Shown in pieces: positions 8,731-17,312 of a DNA stretch of 64,000 bases. The DNA comes from Candidatus Gastranaerophilales bacterium (lineage in GTDB: Bacteria; Cyanobacteriota; Vampirovibrionia; Gastranaerophilales; Gastranaerophilaceae). Under the pieces are notes generated by a model that saw only the letters and a program-made list of their open reading frames with translations, had not been told where the DNA came from and ran no database searches. Position numbers and translations under genes: made by a program. Within the stretch, counting starts at the first letter, position 1. Each line of letters starts with the position of its first letter. The stretch is taken from NCBI GenBank assembly GCA_028693235.1, contig JAQUVW010000003.1, forward strand, positions 246,069-310,068. The letters run 5' to 3'.

Positions 8731-9689
8731 TTTTCTCTTAACGAATATATTTCTTGATTATTGGTAACATGAAGGTTTTTAGATAAATTATAAACACCTT
8801 TTGTTACCAATTTATAATGTTTTTTTTCTTGATTAAAATAAATATTTTTAAAAGCAGAAGTCGCAATAAATTCGTTTTGCAAATTCAAACAAATAATAGT
8901 GTCCAGCACGCTAATTTCTTTCGTTAAATCATCAGATGGAGCCAAACTACCCAATGCTACCAAAAAATCAATTCTCAATGTTGGTTTTAAAAACTCTTTA
9001 GATAATGAATTCAAGGTTTCCCGTGTATAAAATATAAAATTGTCCACATTACTGAAATCCTTGTAAATCAGATATAACTTTTTCTTATACAAGCCTTTTT
9101 GTTTTATCTGATTTTGATTTATATTATTCAACAATGCCTGATGAAATTTGTTTTTCATTTTTTCAATTTCCTCAGGTGTCATTTTTTCTTCTTGGATAAA
9201 ATTAGAAAGATTTGTTATTTTCACATCAAGCAAAAATAAGAAATTTGAAGGCTCTTTTAGTAGTGTTTTTTTTGTGTTTGCTCTTATTTGAGAAGATGTA
9301 TTTTTTTTGCTTAAAATTTTATCTGTTGTCGAAGGTTTTTTTCTTGACCAAGTTTCAATCTTTGTTTCGATATCCGCCAAAAATTCATACAAAAATTTTA
9401 CAGAATTTGCTAATATTATAAAAATAATAGCACTGATAACACCTGTAAAATCAACAAGTTCGTCACTAATAGTCGGCTTATAGGTATAAAACAAACCCAC
9501 AAAATCCCAACTCGGCTTAAAAAGCCAAAAGAAATTTTCTACTCCTTCAACTTTAGAAGTATATAAAAGCCAATATACAATAGAAAAGAACGCATAGAAC
9601 ATACAAAATACTTGAACGAACTTAATCAAATTTTTGATTAAGTTTAAAAATGAAGATGCACCGTTTTTTTCGTACATTGTATTAACCAT
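8727..9689 (-). CDS. membrane protein of unknown function, last gene of the pan operon
   Basis: 320 residues. Two or three hydrophobic segments lie in the N-terminal 110 residues (near 27-45 and 82-102), followed by a charged, probably cytoplasmic region with LxxLI/LxxFI helices. It starts 11 bases after the panC stop with only a weak AGGA, so it is probably coupled to panC. A second in-frame ATG at codon 5 is an alternative start. No family recognised. The link to pantothenate is positional only. Confidence 0.65.
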   Translation of the reverse strand: MVNTMYEKNGASSFLNLIKNLIKFVQVFCMFYAFFSIVYWLLYTSKVEGVENFFWLFKPSWDFVGLFYTYKPTISDELVDFTGVISAIIFIILANSVKFLYEFLADIETKIETWSRKKPSTTDKILSKKNTSSQIRANTKKTLLKEPSNFLFLLDVKITNLSNFIQEEKMTPEEIEKMKNKFHQALLNNINQNQIKQKGLYKKKLYLIYKDFSNVDNFIFYTRETLNSLSKEFLKPTLRIDFLVALGSLAPSDDLTKEISVLDTIICLNLQNEFIATSAFKNIYFNQEKKHYKLVTKGVYNLSKNLHVTNNQEIYSLREN

Positions 9690-9700
9690 CGTCAGGTTGT

Positions 9701-10576
9701 TTATCCTAGTAAAATATTATCAATTAGCCTTACGTTATCGATTTTTGCTGCTATAGCAACGAGTGTTTCTTTTTGTATAATATCTTGAGGTTCAAGATAT
9801 TTAGTATCTACAAACTCTAAATATTCAAGTTCTATAGTTTTATCAAGGACACTGATTGCTGAATCAAAAAGAATTTTTGTATCCGTAGTGCCTTTTTCAA
9901 ATAAACTTTTTATATAGGTTAAGCTCTTGCTGATTGAAACCGCTTTTTTACGAGCTTCAGGAGAAAGATATTTATTGCGAGAGCTCAATGCCATTCCATC
10001 ATCTTCTCGAACAATTGGACAAGGAACAATCTCAATTGGAATATTCAAATCTTTAACCATTCTTTTTAATATTATAAGCTGTTGAGCATCTTTTTGTCCA
10101 AAAAACGCACAATCAGCTTGAGAAATATTAAACAATTTAAGAACCACAGTAGCAACACCGTCAAAATGCACGGGTCTGCTTCTACCACAAAGCTTATCCA
10201 CCAAATCATAAGGAGGGCAAACAAAGGTTTGAACATTTGTAGACATTGTTTTTGACTCTGTCAAATCTATCCCATACATTTCAGCGGGTGTAGGAGCAAA
10301 GACAACTGCCGCTCCATTTTTTTCACACAAAGCTAAATCTGAATCTATAGTTCTTGGATATTTATCATAATCTTCTTTTGGTCCAAATTGAATAGGATTT
10401 ACAAAAACGCTCACTATGACTTTATCACACATTTCAACAGCTTTTTTTATCAAAGATTGATGCCCTGCGTGTAACGCTCCCATTGTAGGAACAAGACCTA
10501 TTTTAAGACCTTGTTTTTTCCATTCTAATATATAATTTTTCAATTCTTGTATGTTATTTGTTAAAATAGTTATCAA
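9701..10576 (-). CDS. panC: pantothenate synthetase (pantoate-beta-alanine ligase)
   Basis: ATP-dependent ligation of pantoate to beta-alanine, giving pantothenate for coenzyme A. 291 residues, full length. VPTMGALHAGH (ATP-binding HxGH-type motif, about residues 29-39), VNPIQFGPKEDY and the later GQKDAQQ and SSRNKYL motifs are all present. The start is a TTG (10576) served by GAGGAG 10 bases upstream; no in-frame ATG precedes the conserved core. It overlaps the end of panB by 23 bases. Confidence 0.95.
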   Translation of the reverse strand: MITILTNNIQELKNYILEWKKQGLKIGLVPTMGALHAGHQSLIKKAVEMCDKVIVSVFVNPIQFGPKEDYDKYPRTIDSDLALCEKNGAAVVFAPTPAEMYGIDLTESKTMSTNVQTFVCPPYDLVDKLCGRSRPVHFDGVATVVLKLFNISQADCAFFGQKDAQQLIILKRMVKDLNIPIEIVPCPIVREDDGMALSSRNKYLSPEARKKAVSISKSLTYIKSLFEKGTTDTKILFDSAISVLDKTIELEYLEFVDTKYLEPQDIIQKETLVAIAAKIDNVRLIDNILLG

Positions 10577-11417
10577 CTTTTGATTTCTCCTCGGGTTTTA
10601 AGTTGAAAACGTGTTCTTGATTAGGGAATTTGTTTTCGTTTATGTCTTTTACATATGATTTTGCTGAATCGATTATGATACTTTTTATATCGGCATATTT
10701 TTTTACAAACTTTGGTGTAAAGTCAGAATATTTACCGATTAAATCATCTATAACGAGTACTTGTCCGTCAGTAAATCGACCTGCACCTATACCTATTGTC
10801 GGAATTTGTAATTCTTTTGTAATATAAGTAGCGGTTTCTTCGGGAACCATTTCTAAAACAACAGCAAAAACACCTGCCTTTTGAAGTTTAATAGCTTCTT
10901 CTGCGAGTCTGACTGAATTTTCATAAGATTTACCTTGAACGATATATCCTCCGAGAGAGTTGATATATTGCGGTGTAAAACCGATATGCCCTACAACTGC
11001 TATTCCACAATCAGTCATATGTTTAACAATATCAAGTATATAATCAGAAGCACCTTCAAGCTTTACAGCTTGTGCACCTGCCCTAATCAATTCACCTGCA
11101 TTTTTTACAGCTTCTTCTTTAGAAACGTGATAGCTCATAAAAGGCATATCAGCAATAACCAAAGCTGTTTTAGCACCTCTCGAAACAGCACCTGTAAAGA
11201 TTTTCATATCATCCATTGTGACATTTAGGGTTGTTTCGTAACCGAGAGTAGTCATTCCAACAGAATCTCCGACTAATATAGTGTCAACGCCTGCTTCATC
11301 AACATATTTCGCAGTTGAGTAATCATAAGAGGTCAACATTGTAATTTTTTGACCGTTTTTTTTCTTTTTCAATAAAGTTTTAACAGTAATCGGTTTAATT
11401 TTTTCTGCAACTGACAT
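10554..11417 (-). CDS. panB: 3-methyl-2-oxobutanoate hydroxymethyltransferase
   Basis: Makes ketopantoate from alpha-ketoisovalerate and methylene-tetrahydrofolate, the first step of pantothenate synthesis. 287 residues. MLTSYDYSTAK, VGDSVGMTTLGY, VIADMPFMSYH and KLEGA are characteristic, including the metal-binding Asp of VGDS. It starts 1 base after the yvcK stop and overlaps panC at its end, so yvcK-panB-panC is one transcript. Confidence 0.95.
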   Translation of the reverse strand: MSVAEKIKPITVKTLLKKKKNGQKITMLTSYDYSTAKYVDEAGVDTILVGDSVGMTTLGYETTLNVTMDDMKIFTGAVSRGAKTALVIADMPFMSYHVSKEEAVKNAGELIRAGAQAVKLEGASDYILDIVKHMTDCGIAVVGHIGFTPQYINSLGGYIVQGKSYENSVRLAEEAIKLQKAGVFAVVLEMVPEETATYITKELQIPTIGIGAGRFTDGQVLVIDDLIGKYSDFTPKFVKKYADIKSIIIDSAKSYVKDINENKFPNQEHVFNLKPEEKSKVDNYFNK

Positions 11418-11418
11418 T

Positions 11419-12732
11419 TTATTCTTCCACTTTTTCTTGTTTTCTGTACCAATAATAAATCGCTCTTGCTAAACGGCTTGGGCTGTGTCTTACGACATTT
11501 TTTTTGTTCTCAGCAATTAATCTTTTGCGAACAATTCCGATACCCATTTTTTTTATTGTTACTCTATCAACTTTGACAGGGTGAGAATTATACTTTTTGT
11601 ACTCTTCCACTATTTCATCGGGTAAATAATCATTGACCAAAACGGTGTCAATGATTTTTCTGTTGTTTGCATGAGCCAAAATAGTTTTTATATGGTCGCT
11701 TACTGTAAAGTCATCGGTTTCACCGGGTTGAGTCATAATATTACAAACATATATTTTTTTAGCCTTAGCTTTCTCTACCGCCTCAGATATTTCCCTAATT
11801 AAAAGATTAGGAATAATACTTGTATATAAGCTTCCGGGTCCTAAAATTATCAAATCAGCATCTTGAATTGCCACAATAACATCTTCCAGCGGCTTACAGA
11901 ATTGAGGGTCCGTGTACATTTTTTTTATTTTTTTGCCTGATTCAGGAATAGTAGATTCACCTTTGATAATCGTGCCATCTTCCATCAAGGCAACAAGTTT
12001 CATATCATCTAAAGTTGAAGGAAGAACCCGCCCTCTGATTGATAGAACCTTTGATGATTCGATAATAGCTCTAAACATATCTCCTATAATCGCACACATA
12101 GCAGTAAGGAAAAGATTACCGAAGCTGTGACCTTCAAGCCCCTCGCCTGTTTTAAAACGATATTGAAATAACTTGGTAGTCAAATCATCATCATCTGCAA
12201 GAGCTGCGATACAGTTTCTTATGTCGCCGGGGGGCAAAATCCCCATTTGTTGACGCAATCTGCCTGAACTTCCGCCGTCATCACCCACCGTGACAATTGC
12301 GGTGATATTATTTGTAATTTTTTTAATGCCTTTAAGCATTGTAGAAAGCCCTGTACCGCCACCAATAGCAACTACTTTAGGACCTCTGTTTAATTTTCTT
12401 CTTCTATACAAATCTTCCAAAAGAGCATGTCTATTTCTTTCGTTATTAACATCTAAAATAGAATAATTTGTTTTTTGCCAGCCTTTAAGAAAAATCAATG
12501 CACCAATCAATATAAAAACTGCCCCGATTATTTCTGAAGGAATAGTTTGAGCAATTTTTAATACCAAATTAATTAGAAAATAAATAGGTCGCATGTTTAA
12601 AATGATACAAAGCCCGATGGCAGAAAGAACAGTACCGATAATAATAATCAAGAACCAACGTTTAATTTCCAGTCCCGGAAGCAGCCAACCTACATCTTTT
12701 GGCATTTTTATAATATTTTTTAATAATTTCAA
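11419..12732 (-). CDS. yvcK: YvcK/CofD-like protein with an N-terminal membrane region
   Basis: Member of the UDP-sugar-binding YvcK (gluconeogenesis factor) family that affects carbon flow and cell shape in Firmicutes. 437 residues, longer than the roughly 320 of Bacillus YvcK: the first 90 residues add two hydrophobic helices (about 25-47 and 60-83). The conserved core starts at VVAIGGGTGLSTML and includes VGDDGGSSGRLR, PPGDIRNCI and SFGNLF. The start is a TTG with AGGAG 10 bases upstream; the next ATG (12705) has no SD. It lies between pxpA and panB in one operon. Confidence 0.9.
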   Translation of the reverse strand: MKLLKNIIKMPKDVGWLLPGLEIKRWFLIIIIGTVLSAIGLCIILNMRPIYFLINLVLKIAQTIPSEIIGAVFILIGALIFLKGWQKTNYSILDVNNERNRHALLEDLYRRRKLNRGPKVVAIGGGTGLSTMLKGIKKITNNITAIVTVGDDGGSSGRLRQQMGILPPGDIRNCIAALADDDDLTTKLFQYRFKTGEGLEGHSFGNLFLTAMCAIIGDMFRAIIESSKVLSIRGRVLPSTLDDMKLVALMEDGTIIKGESTIPESGKKIKKMYTDPQFCKPLEDVIVAIQDADLIILGPGSLYTSIIPNLLIREISEAVEKAKAKKIYVCNIMTQPGETDDFTVSDHIKTILAHANNRKIIDTVLVNDYLPDEIVEEYKKYNSHPVKVDRVTIKKMGIGIVRKRLIAENKKNVVRHSPSRLARAIYYWYRKQEKVEE

Positions 12733-12757
12733 ATCTCAATCTCCTGTTTTTAAATGT

Positions 12758-13531
12758 CTATAGCCAACCTGAAGAAACTACTTTGTTGTAATTACAAGGG
12801 GTCGGCGTAATGATTTCATTAGCCTTTTTAATCGTTTCAATAATGGTAGGATTTTTGTATCCGAAGTGAATTGTATCACAATTCATAGGAACAAAGGCAC
12901 CTCCTGTGACTTTCATTTGTCCGGAATGATTAAGAGTTCTTATCCTGTTCATAGTAATTTCAGGCGTAGTAAAATCTTTTTGTTCCCAGTTTATTTCTCC
13001 GTCTTGGTTATAATATTTATCCGCAAACACTTCTCTTGCAACGATTATATCAGTTTCAGCAGCAACTTTATCAAGATTTTCATTTGCAAACCCGTAGTAT
13101 GTCAACCATTTGTCGAATTTTTTTATCGCATTAGCTATTGCCAAAGAAAACTCAAAGTTTTCAGCCGCCATTTTATACATAGCACCATGAGGTCTAACGT
13201 GTTCAATTTCAAGACTGTAAGACTTTGCAAAAGACGCCAAAGCCCCTAATTGATAAATAACAAGTGCCTCAATTTCATCAGAGTTCAAGTCCATAGGTCT
13301 ATAACCGAAGCCTTGGATATCACAAAAACCGATATGTGCCCCTAAAGCCAAATGTTTATCTTTACACTTCAAAAGAGTATTTTTAATAGTTACAGGATCG
13401 CCTGCGTGAAAACCGCAAGAAACGTTTACGCTGCTCACATAGTCCAAAAGTTCAAACTCTGAACCATCTTGATACACGCCAAATCCTTGAGCTACGTCGC
13501 AATTAAAATCTATATTTTTATTATTTCCCAT
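12758..13531 (-). CDS. pxpA: LamB/YcsF family, 5-oxoprolinase subunit A-like
   Basis: In bacteria with PxpABC this subunit takes part in ATP-dependent opening of 5-oxoproline to glutamate. 257 residues, full length. DFNCDVAQGFG, SCGFHAGDP, LGAHIGFCDIQGFG, YQLGAL and VRPHGAMY follow the family pattern. pxpB and pxpC are not next to it; it heads an operon with yvcK and panBC instead. The annotation as a complete 5-oxoprolinase is therefore uncertain. The ATG follows AGGGAA. Confidence 0.88.
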   Translation of the reverse strand: MGNNKNIDFNCDVAQGFGVYQDGSEFELLDYVSSVNVSCGFHAGDPVTIKNTLLKCKDKHLALGAHIGFCDIQGFGYRPMDLNSDEIEALVIYQLGALASFAKSYSLEIEHVRPHGAMYKMAAENFEFSLAIANAIKKFDKWLTYYGFANENLDKVAAETDIIVAREVFADKYYNQDGEINWEQKDFTTPEITMNRIRTLNHSGQMKVTGGAFVPMNCDTIHFGYKNPTIIETIKKANEIITPTPCNYNKVVSSGWL

Positions 13532-13747
13532 TATATTCCCTATTCATCCTCGTTACATGACACAACTATGTCAACTACAATTATACTCCAATATAAACTT
13601 GCGTCCAGTTGTTAAGCAATCTTGATGTATATTTTGACTTTTTCGAAAAAAACATTAAAACAATGCTAAACATCATTCAAACGGATGTGTTTAGACCCTG
13701 TTATTTCTCTCATAATAATTATGTATTCGTATGAGTAATTTTTGAGT
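13532..13747. promoter_or_regulatory. divergent intergenic region between the pxpA and flagellar operons
   Basis: About 215 bases. For the minus strand there is TATAAT at 13583-13588 with a possible TGGACG 16 bases upstream. For the plus strand TTGACT occurs near 13640 with no convincing -10, and I see no clear sigma-28 or sigma-54 element. An inverted repeat TGACA-N6-TGTCA (13558-13573) lies near the pxpA start. Confidence 0.35.
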
Positions 13748-14239
13748 ATGCCTTTTCGTTACAGATTACAAAAAGTCTTGGACTTTCGTATAAAGAAAAA
13801 AGAAGCACAACTCCAAGCTGTAATCAAAGCACAGCAAGAGGTGTATAGAGTGGAAGCTCTAATCGAAAAAAACAACCGAGAAATAGCTGCCTCTAAAGAT
13901 AACATGCGAAAAGCTGACCCGATGATGTATGAAGCATATGACAATTTCATAAAACACTTATATGAAGTCGGCGAAGATTTGGAACTTGAAAAACAAAAGG
14001 CACTTGACGCTCTACAAGTTGAAAAAGACAAGCTCGTAGAATGTGAAAAAGAAGTCAAAGTACTTGAAAAACACAAAGAAAATATGCACGAAGCTTATAA
14101 AGCAGAAGAAAAAGCAGCAGAATTAAAAAGGCTATCTGAAGTAGCTGTTCAAAAATATTTTGCGAGAACAAAAGAACAAAAAGAAGACGAAGAACTCGAC
14201 GAATTGATAAAAAAAGGAGACTCCTCTGATGAAAATTAG
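13748..14239 (+). CDS. fliJ: flagellar protein FliJ-like
   Basis: FliJ is the soluble chaperone/central-stalk-like component of the flagellar type III export ATPase complex. 163 residues, almost entirely coiled coil. The start MPFRYRLQKVLDFR is the classic FliJ N-terminus. I choose the ATG at 13748 over an in-frame TTG two codons earlier. There is no clear SD. The next gene overlaps by 11 bases and is FliK-like, then comes a hook/rod gene, which supports the call. Confidence 0.85.
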   Translation: MPFRYRLQKVLDFRIKKKEAQLQAVIKAQQEVYRVEALIEKNNREIAASKDNMRKADPMMYEAYDNFIKHLYEVGEDLELEKQKALDALQVEKDKLVECEKEVKVLEKHKENMHEAYKAEEKAAELKRLSEVAVQKYFARTKEQKEDEELDELIKKGDSSDEN

Positions 14240-14882
14240 TTCAGCACAAAAAGATACTCTGGAGCTAACTAAAAAAGAAAATACAAAAGTAGATGAAGAA
14301 TGTATTTCACCCTGCGATTTGAGCTTTAAAGATATCGTAAATCGTTCTCAATCAATCGCAAATGATGACATTTTAGCATCTGCTTCTTTAAAAGATGATT
14401 TAATGAGTGTTCTATCTGATATAAAAACCGATTTTAATTATGACACGGTTAATATGGACAAAGATGACGCAAAATTCTTCATTGACATGGTTCATGACGG
14501 TCAATTTGCACTGAATGTTCAAGGTGACGTTAATGCGACTCTGGTAAACATGACCGACACCGCAGCAAGTTCAATAGTAAAGACCTCCACTGTATCAAAA
14601 GCCCTAATGAGTATGTTGGAAGACTCCTATAACACACAAAAACCTGTAAGAATTGACTTTGACAATAATGTTTCTGTCATTATGAAAATAGATAAAGAAG
14701 GCAAATTATCTGCTAATTTTATCCCTGGCGACAAAGCTGTAGAACAATATTTGCGGGACAATATCGGATTTTTAAAACAACGCTTTGATGAACAAAATCT
14801 TGCCTACGGCAATCTATCTTACAGTCAACACAAAAACTCACGCCAAAACAAAAAAGACAATGAAAATAAACAAGGAGAATAA
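14229..14882 (+). CDS. FliK-like hook-length/flagellar protein
   Basis: 217 residues. The first 130 residues are divergent. The C-terminal part (VRIDFDNNVSVIMKIDKEGK, then LRDNIGFLKQRFDEQNL) resembles the FliK C-terminal domain, in which a strand-rich region is followed by a helix and a short strand. FliK sets hook length and switches export specificity. The protein is short compared with typical FliK. Position between fliJ and a hook gene supports the call. SD AAAGGAG precedes the ATG. Confidence 0.6.
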   Translation: MKISSAQKDTLELTKKENTKVDEECISPCDLSFKDIVNRSQSIANDDILASASLKDDLMSVLSDIKTDFNYDTVNMDKDDAKFFIDMVHDGQFALNVQGDVNATLVNMTDTAASSIVKTSTVSKALMSMLEDSYNTQKPVRIDFDNNVSVIMKIDKEGKLSANFIPGDKAVEQYLRDNIGFLKQRFDEQNLAYGNLSYSQHKNSRQNKKDNENKQGE

Positions 14883-14884
14883 TT

Positions 14885-15724
14885 GTGATAAATGATTCTT
14901 TTATTACAGCATTAAATGCCCAAAAAGCAACAGGGCACTGGATTGATGCGTTAAATGAAAACTTGTTTAACATATATACCCCCGGCTACAGAGAAAGCCA
15001 ACATTCATTTAAAACATTTCTAACAGGCTCCATCAGCAATGGTTATTTAAGAAACGTAAGTCAAGGTAAATCAACCCCCGGTACATCTAACGAAAACATC
15101 TACCTTGAAGGAACCGGATTCTTTAATATCAGAAATGATAAGGGGAAAATATCATATACTCGCTTAGGTGAATTCAAATTCGATGGAGAGGGAGTGTATA
15201 GAACAACAGACGGACAAGCAGTTCAAGGCTATATTCTTAACGACAAGGGCGAAATAATGCAGGGCACAAAACCCGTAGATGCAAATATGTACGAAGAAAC
15301 AGCTTTGAACGGAGGCTCTGTTTCAATACCAACAACCAACATCAAACTTTGGATTGACCCTAACAACGGAAAATATCTCGGGAAATATGATGAATTTGAA
15401 TTTAAAGGCGATGGTATTTTGTACGGAAAAGCTGACAGTGGTAAAATAATGACCCCTTTATACAAAGTTGCCGTTACAAATTTTCATAATCCGCAAGGGC
15501 TTTTCGAAGTAAAATCAGGACAATTCATTGAAACCGAAGAATCAGGGAAACCTGTCGTAGGTAGAGGCGAAGTTAGAGGTGGACTTGTTGAAATGTCAAA
15601 TGTCGACTTCAAAACAAATCTTTCGTACTATCAACAAGCAAAAATGCAAATGGACGTAGCTAATAAATTAATACAAACAAATAAACAGCTCTTACAACAA
15701 GCTATTGAACTTATGAGCAGTTAG
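14885..15724 (+). CDS. flagellar hook/basal-body rod protein (FlgE/F/G family)
   Basis: 279 residues. N-terminal helix FITALNAQKATGHWIDALNE, NIYTPGYRE where the family has NxxTPGF, the GTGFFNIR strand, YTRLGEFKFDGEG, and a C-terminal helix pair VEMSNVDFKTNLSYYQQAKMQ resembling VDxxxEMxxMIxxQRxYxAN. The size is closer to FlgF/FlgG than to full FlgE. The start is a GTG with AAGGAG upstream; only 2 bases separate it from the FliK-like gene. Last gene of the flagellar operon. Confidence 0.85.
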   Translation: MINDSFITALNAQKATGHWIDALNENLFNIYTPGYRESQHSFKTFLTGSISNGYLRNVSQGKSTPGTSNENIYLEGTGFFNIRNDKGKISYTRLGEFKFDGEGVYRTTDGQAVQGYILNDKGEIMQGTKPVDANMYEETALNGGSVSIPTTNIKLWIDPNNGKYLGKYDEFEFKGDGILYGKADSGKIMTPLYKVAVTNFHNPQGLFEVKSGQFIETEESGKPVVGRGEVRGGLVEMSNVDFKTNLSYYQQAKMQMDVANKLIQTNKQLLQQAIELMSS

Positions 15725-15779
15725 TCTATTATGCCTTTATCGCTTGTTTTTATTGGCTGATTAATTCAATATATACATA

Positions 15780-15817
15780 AATGCTAATTTATTGTAAAGA
15801 TAAATTAGCATTTTGTT
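15780..15817 (+). terminator. terminator of the flagellar operon
   Basis: A 13-bp perfect stem AATGCTAATTTAT / ATAAATTAGCATT with a 7-base loop followed by TTGTTCTATT lies 55 bases after the hook/rod gene. Confidence 0.75.
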
Positions 15818-15875
15818 CTATTATTTGATGATTTTTTCTATAATAGGAGAGAGGTAGGTAGAGAGGGATATAATC

Positions 15876-16394
15876 TTGGAAGCTGATAATATTAATTTTA
15901 GTGATTCTGTTAGTCCAAAAACTGTTAGAGATGCCTTGGGTATAGACAATTCCGCTATTCAAGAACTGTGCAAAAAAGCTTCGGTTAAACCTAAACGTGA
16001 CTCAAGAGGGCTTACCTACTTTACGAAGGACGATTTCAACATGATGAAAGATGCTATTGAAAAAACTAAAAATTTGCAATCAAAATTAGCTATGATGAGA
16101 GCTGAAAGAAAAACTCAGGTCGTTGCAACAAACAAAATTGATGACGCATCTATGACAAAACTAATATCCTCATTAAAAAATATAGAAACTGCAATCACTG
16201 AAAAAGTTTCATCTATTATGGACGAAAAACTTGACGGAATGGATGATGTGGTTTTAGAGCTCATTCGTTGCAAAACCGAAAACGAAACTTTAAGATATAA
16301 AATGAATGAACTCAATAAAGAAAATTACAATTTGAAAAACGAACTTTCATCTTATAAAAATGTTGCTCTTAATGTTTATATTAAAAAGGCATAA
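15876..16394 (+). CDS. MerR-like HTH protein with coiled coil
   Basis: 172 residues. The first 60 residues (SPKTVRDALGIDNSAIQELCKKA, then RGLTYFTKDDF) look like a MerR-type winged helix with the usual YFTxxDF turn. The rest is a long coiled coil (about 70-165), without an obvious effector domain. It could be a DNA-binding or chromosome-organisation protein rather than a classic MerR sensor. The start is a TTG with GAGGG 8 bases upstream; a consensus TATAAT lies at 15839-15844. The 3' end overlaps nagA by 14 bases, convergent. Confidence 0.65.
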   Translation: MEADNINFSDSVSPKTVRDALGIDNSAIQELCKKASVKPKRDSRGLTYFTKDDFNMMKDAIEKTKNLQSKLAMMRAERKTQVVATNKIDDASMTKLISSLKNIETAITEKVSSIMDEKLDGMDDVVLELIRCKTENETLRYKMNELNKENYNLKNELSSYKNVALNVYIKKA

Positions 16395-17310
16395 TTTCTA
16401 AAACATTACCGATTTCATCAAATCTAACTTCAAATTTAGGTGGAATATTGTGATATAAGAATTGATTTGACGATACAGTTTGAATAGCGTCATTCGGACT
16501 TAAAAGTTTTTTAGATATAACATTTTTCACAATATCGACAAGCAACATGGCACTACCTGCCAAAGTGCCGTCCTTGCCTGTCGCTTTACCATTTTTATAA
16601 TAAACAGGCTGGTTACAAAACATCATTTCTGATTTGTCACTATGAGCAATTGGCAACGCATCACTTATCAACAAAATCTTGTTCAAAGGTTTTGTTTTAA
16701 ATACCAATTTCAAAACATCATCATTAACATGAACGCTGTCGGCAATTATTTCTGCATAGATATCATCATTGATTAGAGCACTTGTTGTCGTTGATTTTTC
16801 CTTATGAGTAATCGTTCCCATTGCATTGAATAAATGAGTAACCTGATTAACACAAGACAAATCGCTACCTAGGCAGTGACCGGCAGAAACTTTTATATTT
16901 AAATTTTTAAGATACTTAATAAGTTCGAAATTCTCATCAAACTCAGGAGCTAACGTAATTATTTTTATAATTTCATCTTCAAAAGCTTTAAAAGTCGCAA
17001 CTGTAGGCGGAATAATCAATGATTTGTCATGGATACCTTTTTTTTCGGGATTTAAAAAAGGACCCTCTAAATGCACACCGATAATTTGAGCCATCTTATC
17101 ATCTTGCTTGTTTTTTGCTTTTTTGATAACTGAAATCTGTTTTTTTAAATTCTCAACAGAATCTGTAACCAAGGTAGGGAAATATGCCACAACGCCAATT
17201 TCAAGCAACCTTTCAGATAAAAACAAAAGCTCATCAACCTCAGCTCTGCTGAAATCAACACCAAAAGCACCATGGAGATGCTGCTCAACTATTCCTTGTG
17301 ATTTAATCAT
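16381..17310 (-). CDS. nagA: N-acetylglucosamine-6-phosphate deacetylase, short form
   Basis: Removes acetate from GlcNAc-6-P in amino-sugar and peptidoglycan recycling. 309 residues against about 380 in typical NagA: it starts at QHLHGAFGVDF, which in the family is preceded by a 50-60-residue beta-subdomain. VHLEGPFLNPEKKG, SAGHCLG, THLFNAM, SDALP and the C-terminal GTLAGSAM are present, so the TIM-barrel active site looks complete. The start is well fixed: TTGAGGTAA, which includes the rpe stop, lies just before the ATG. Last gene of the pyrH operon. Confidence 0.88.
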   Translation of the reverse strand: MIKSQGIVEQHLHGAFGVDFSRAEVDELLFLSERLLEIGVVAYFPTLVTDSVENLKKQISVIKKAKNKQDDKMAQIIGVHLEGPFLNPEKKGIHDKSLIIPPTVATFKAFEDEIIKIITLAPEFDENFELIKYLKNLNIKVSAGHCLGSDLSCVNQVTHLFNAMGTITHKEKSTTTSALINDDIYAEIIADSVHVNDDVLKLVFKTKPLNKILLISDALPIAHSDKSEMMFCNQPVYYKNGKATGKDGTLAGSAMLLVDIVKNVISKKLLSPNDAIQTVSSNQFLYHNIPPKFEVRFDEIGNVLEIMPF

Positions 17311-17312
17311 AG

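Noticed and set aside
13558-13573. TGACA-N6-TGTCA inverted repeat as a shared operator with 47611-47625
   Set aside because: Five-base arms are short, and TGACA/TGTCA arises from TTGACA-like -35 sequences; two occurrences in 64 kb are not evidence.
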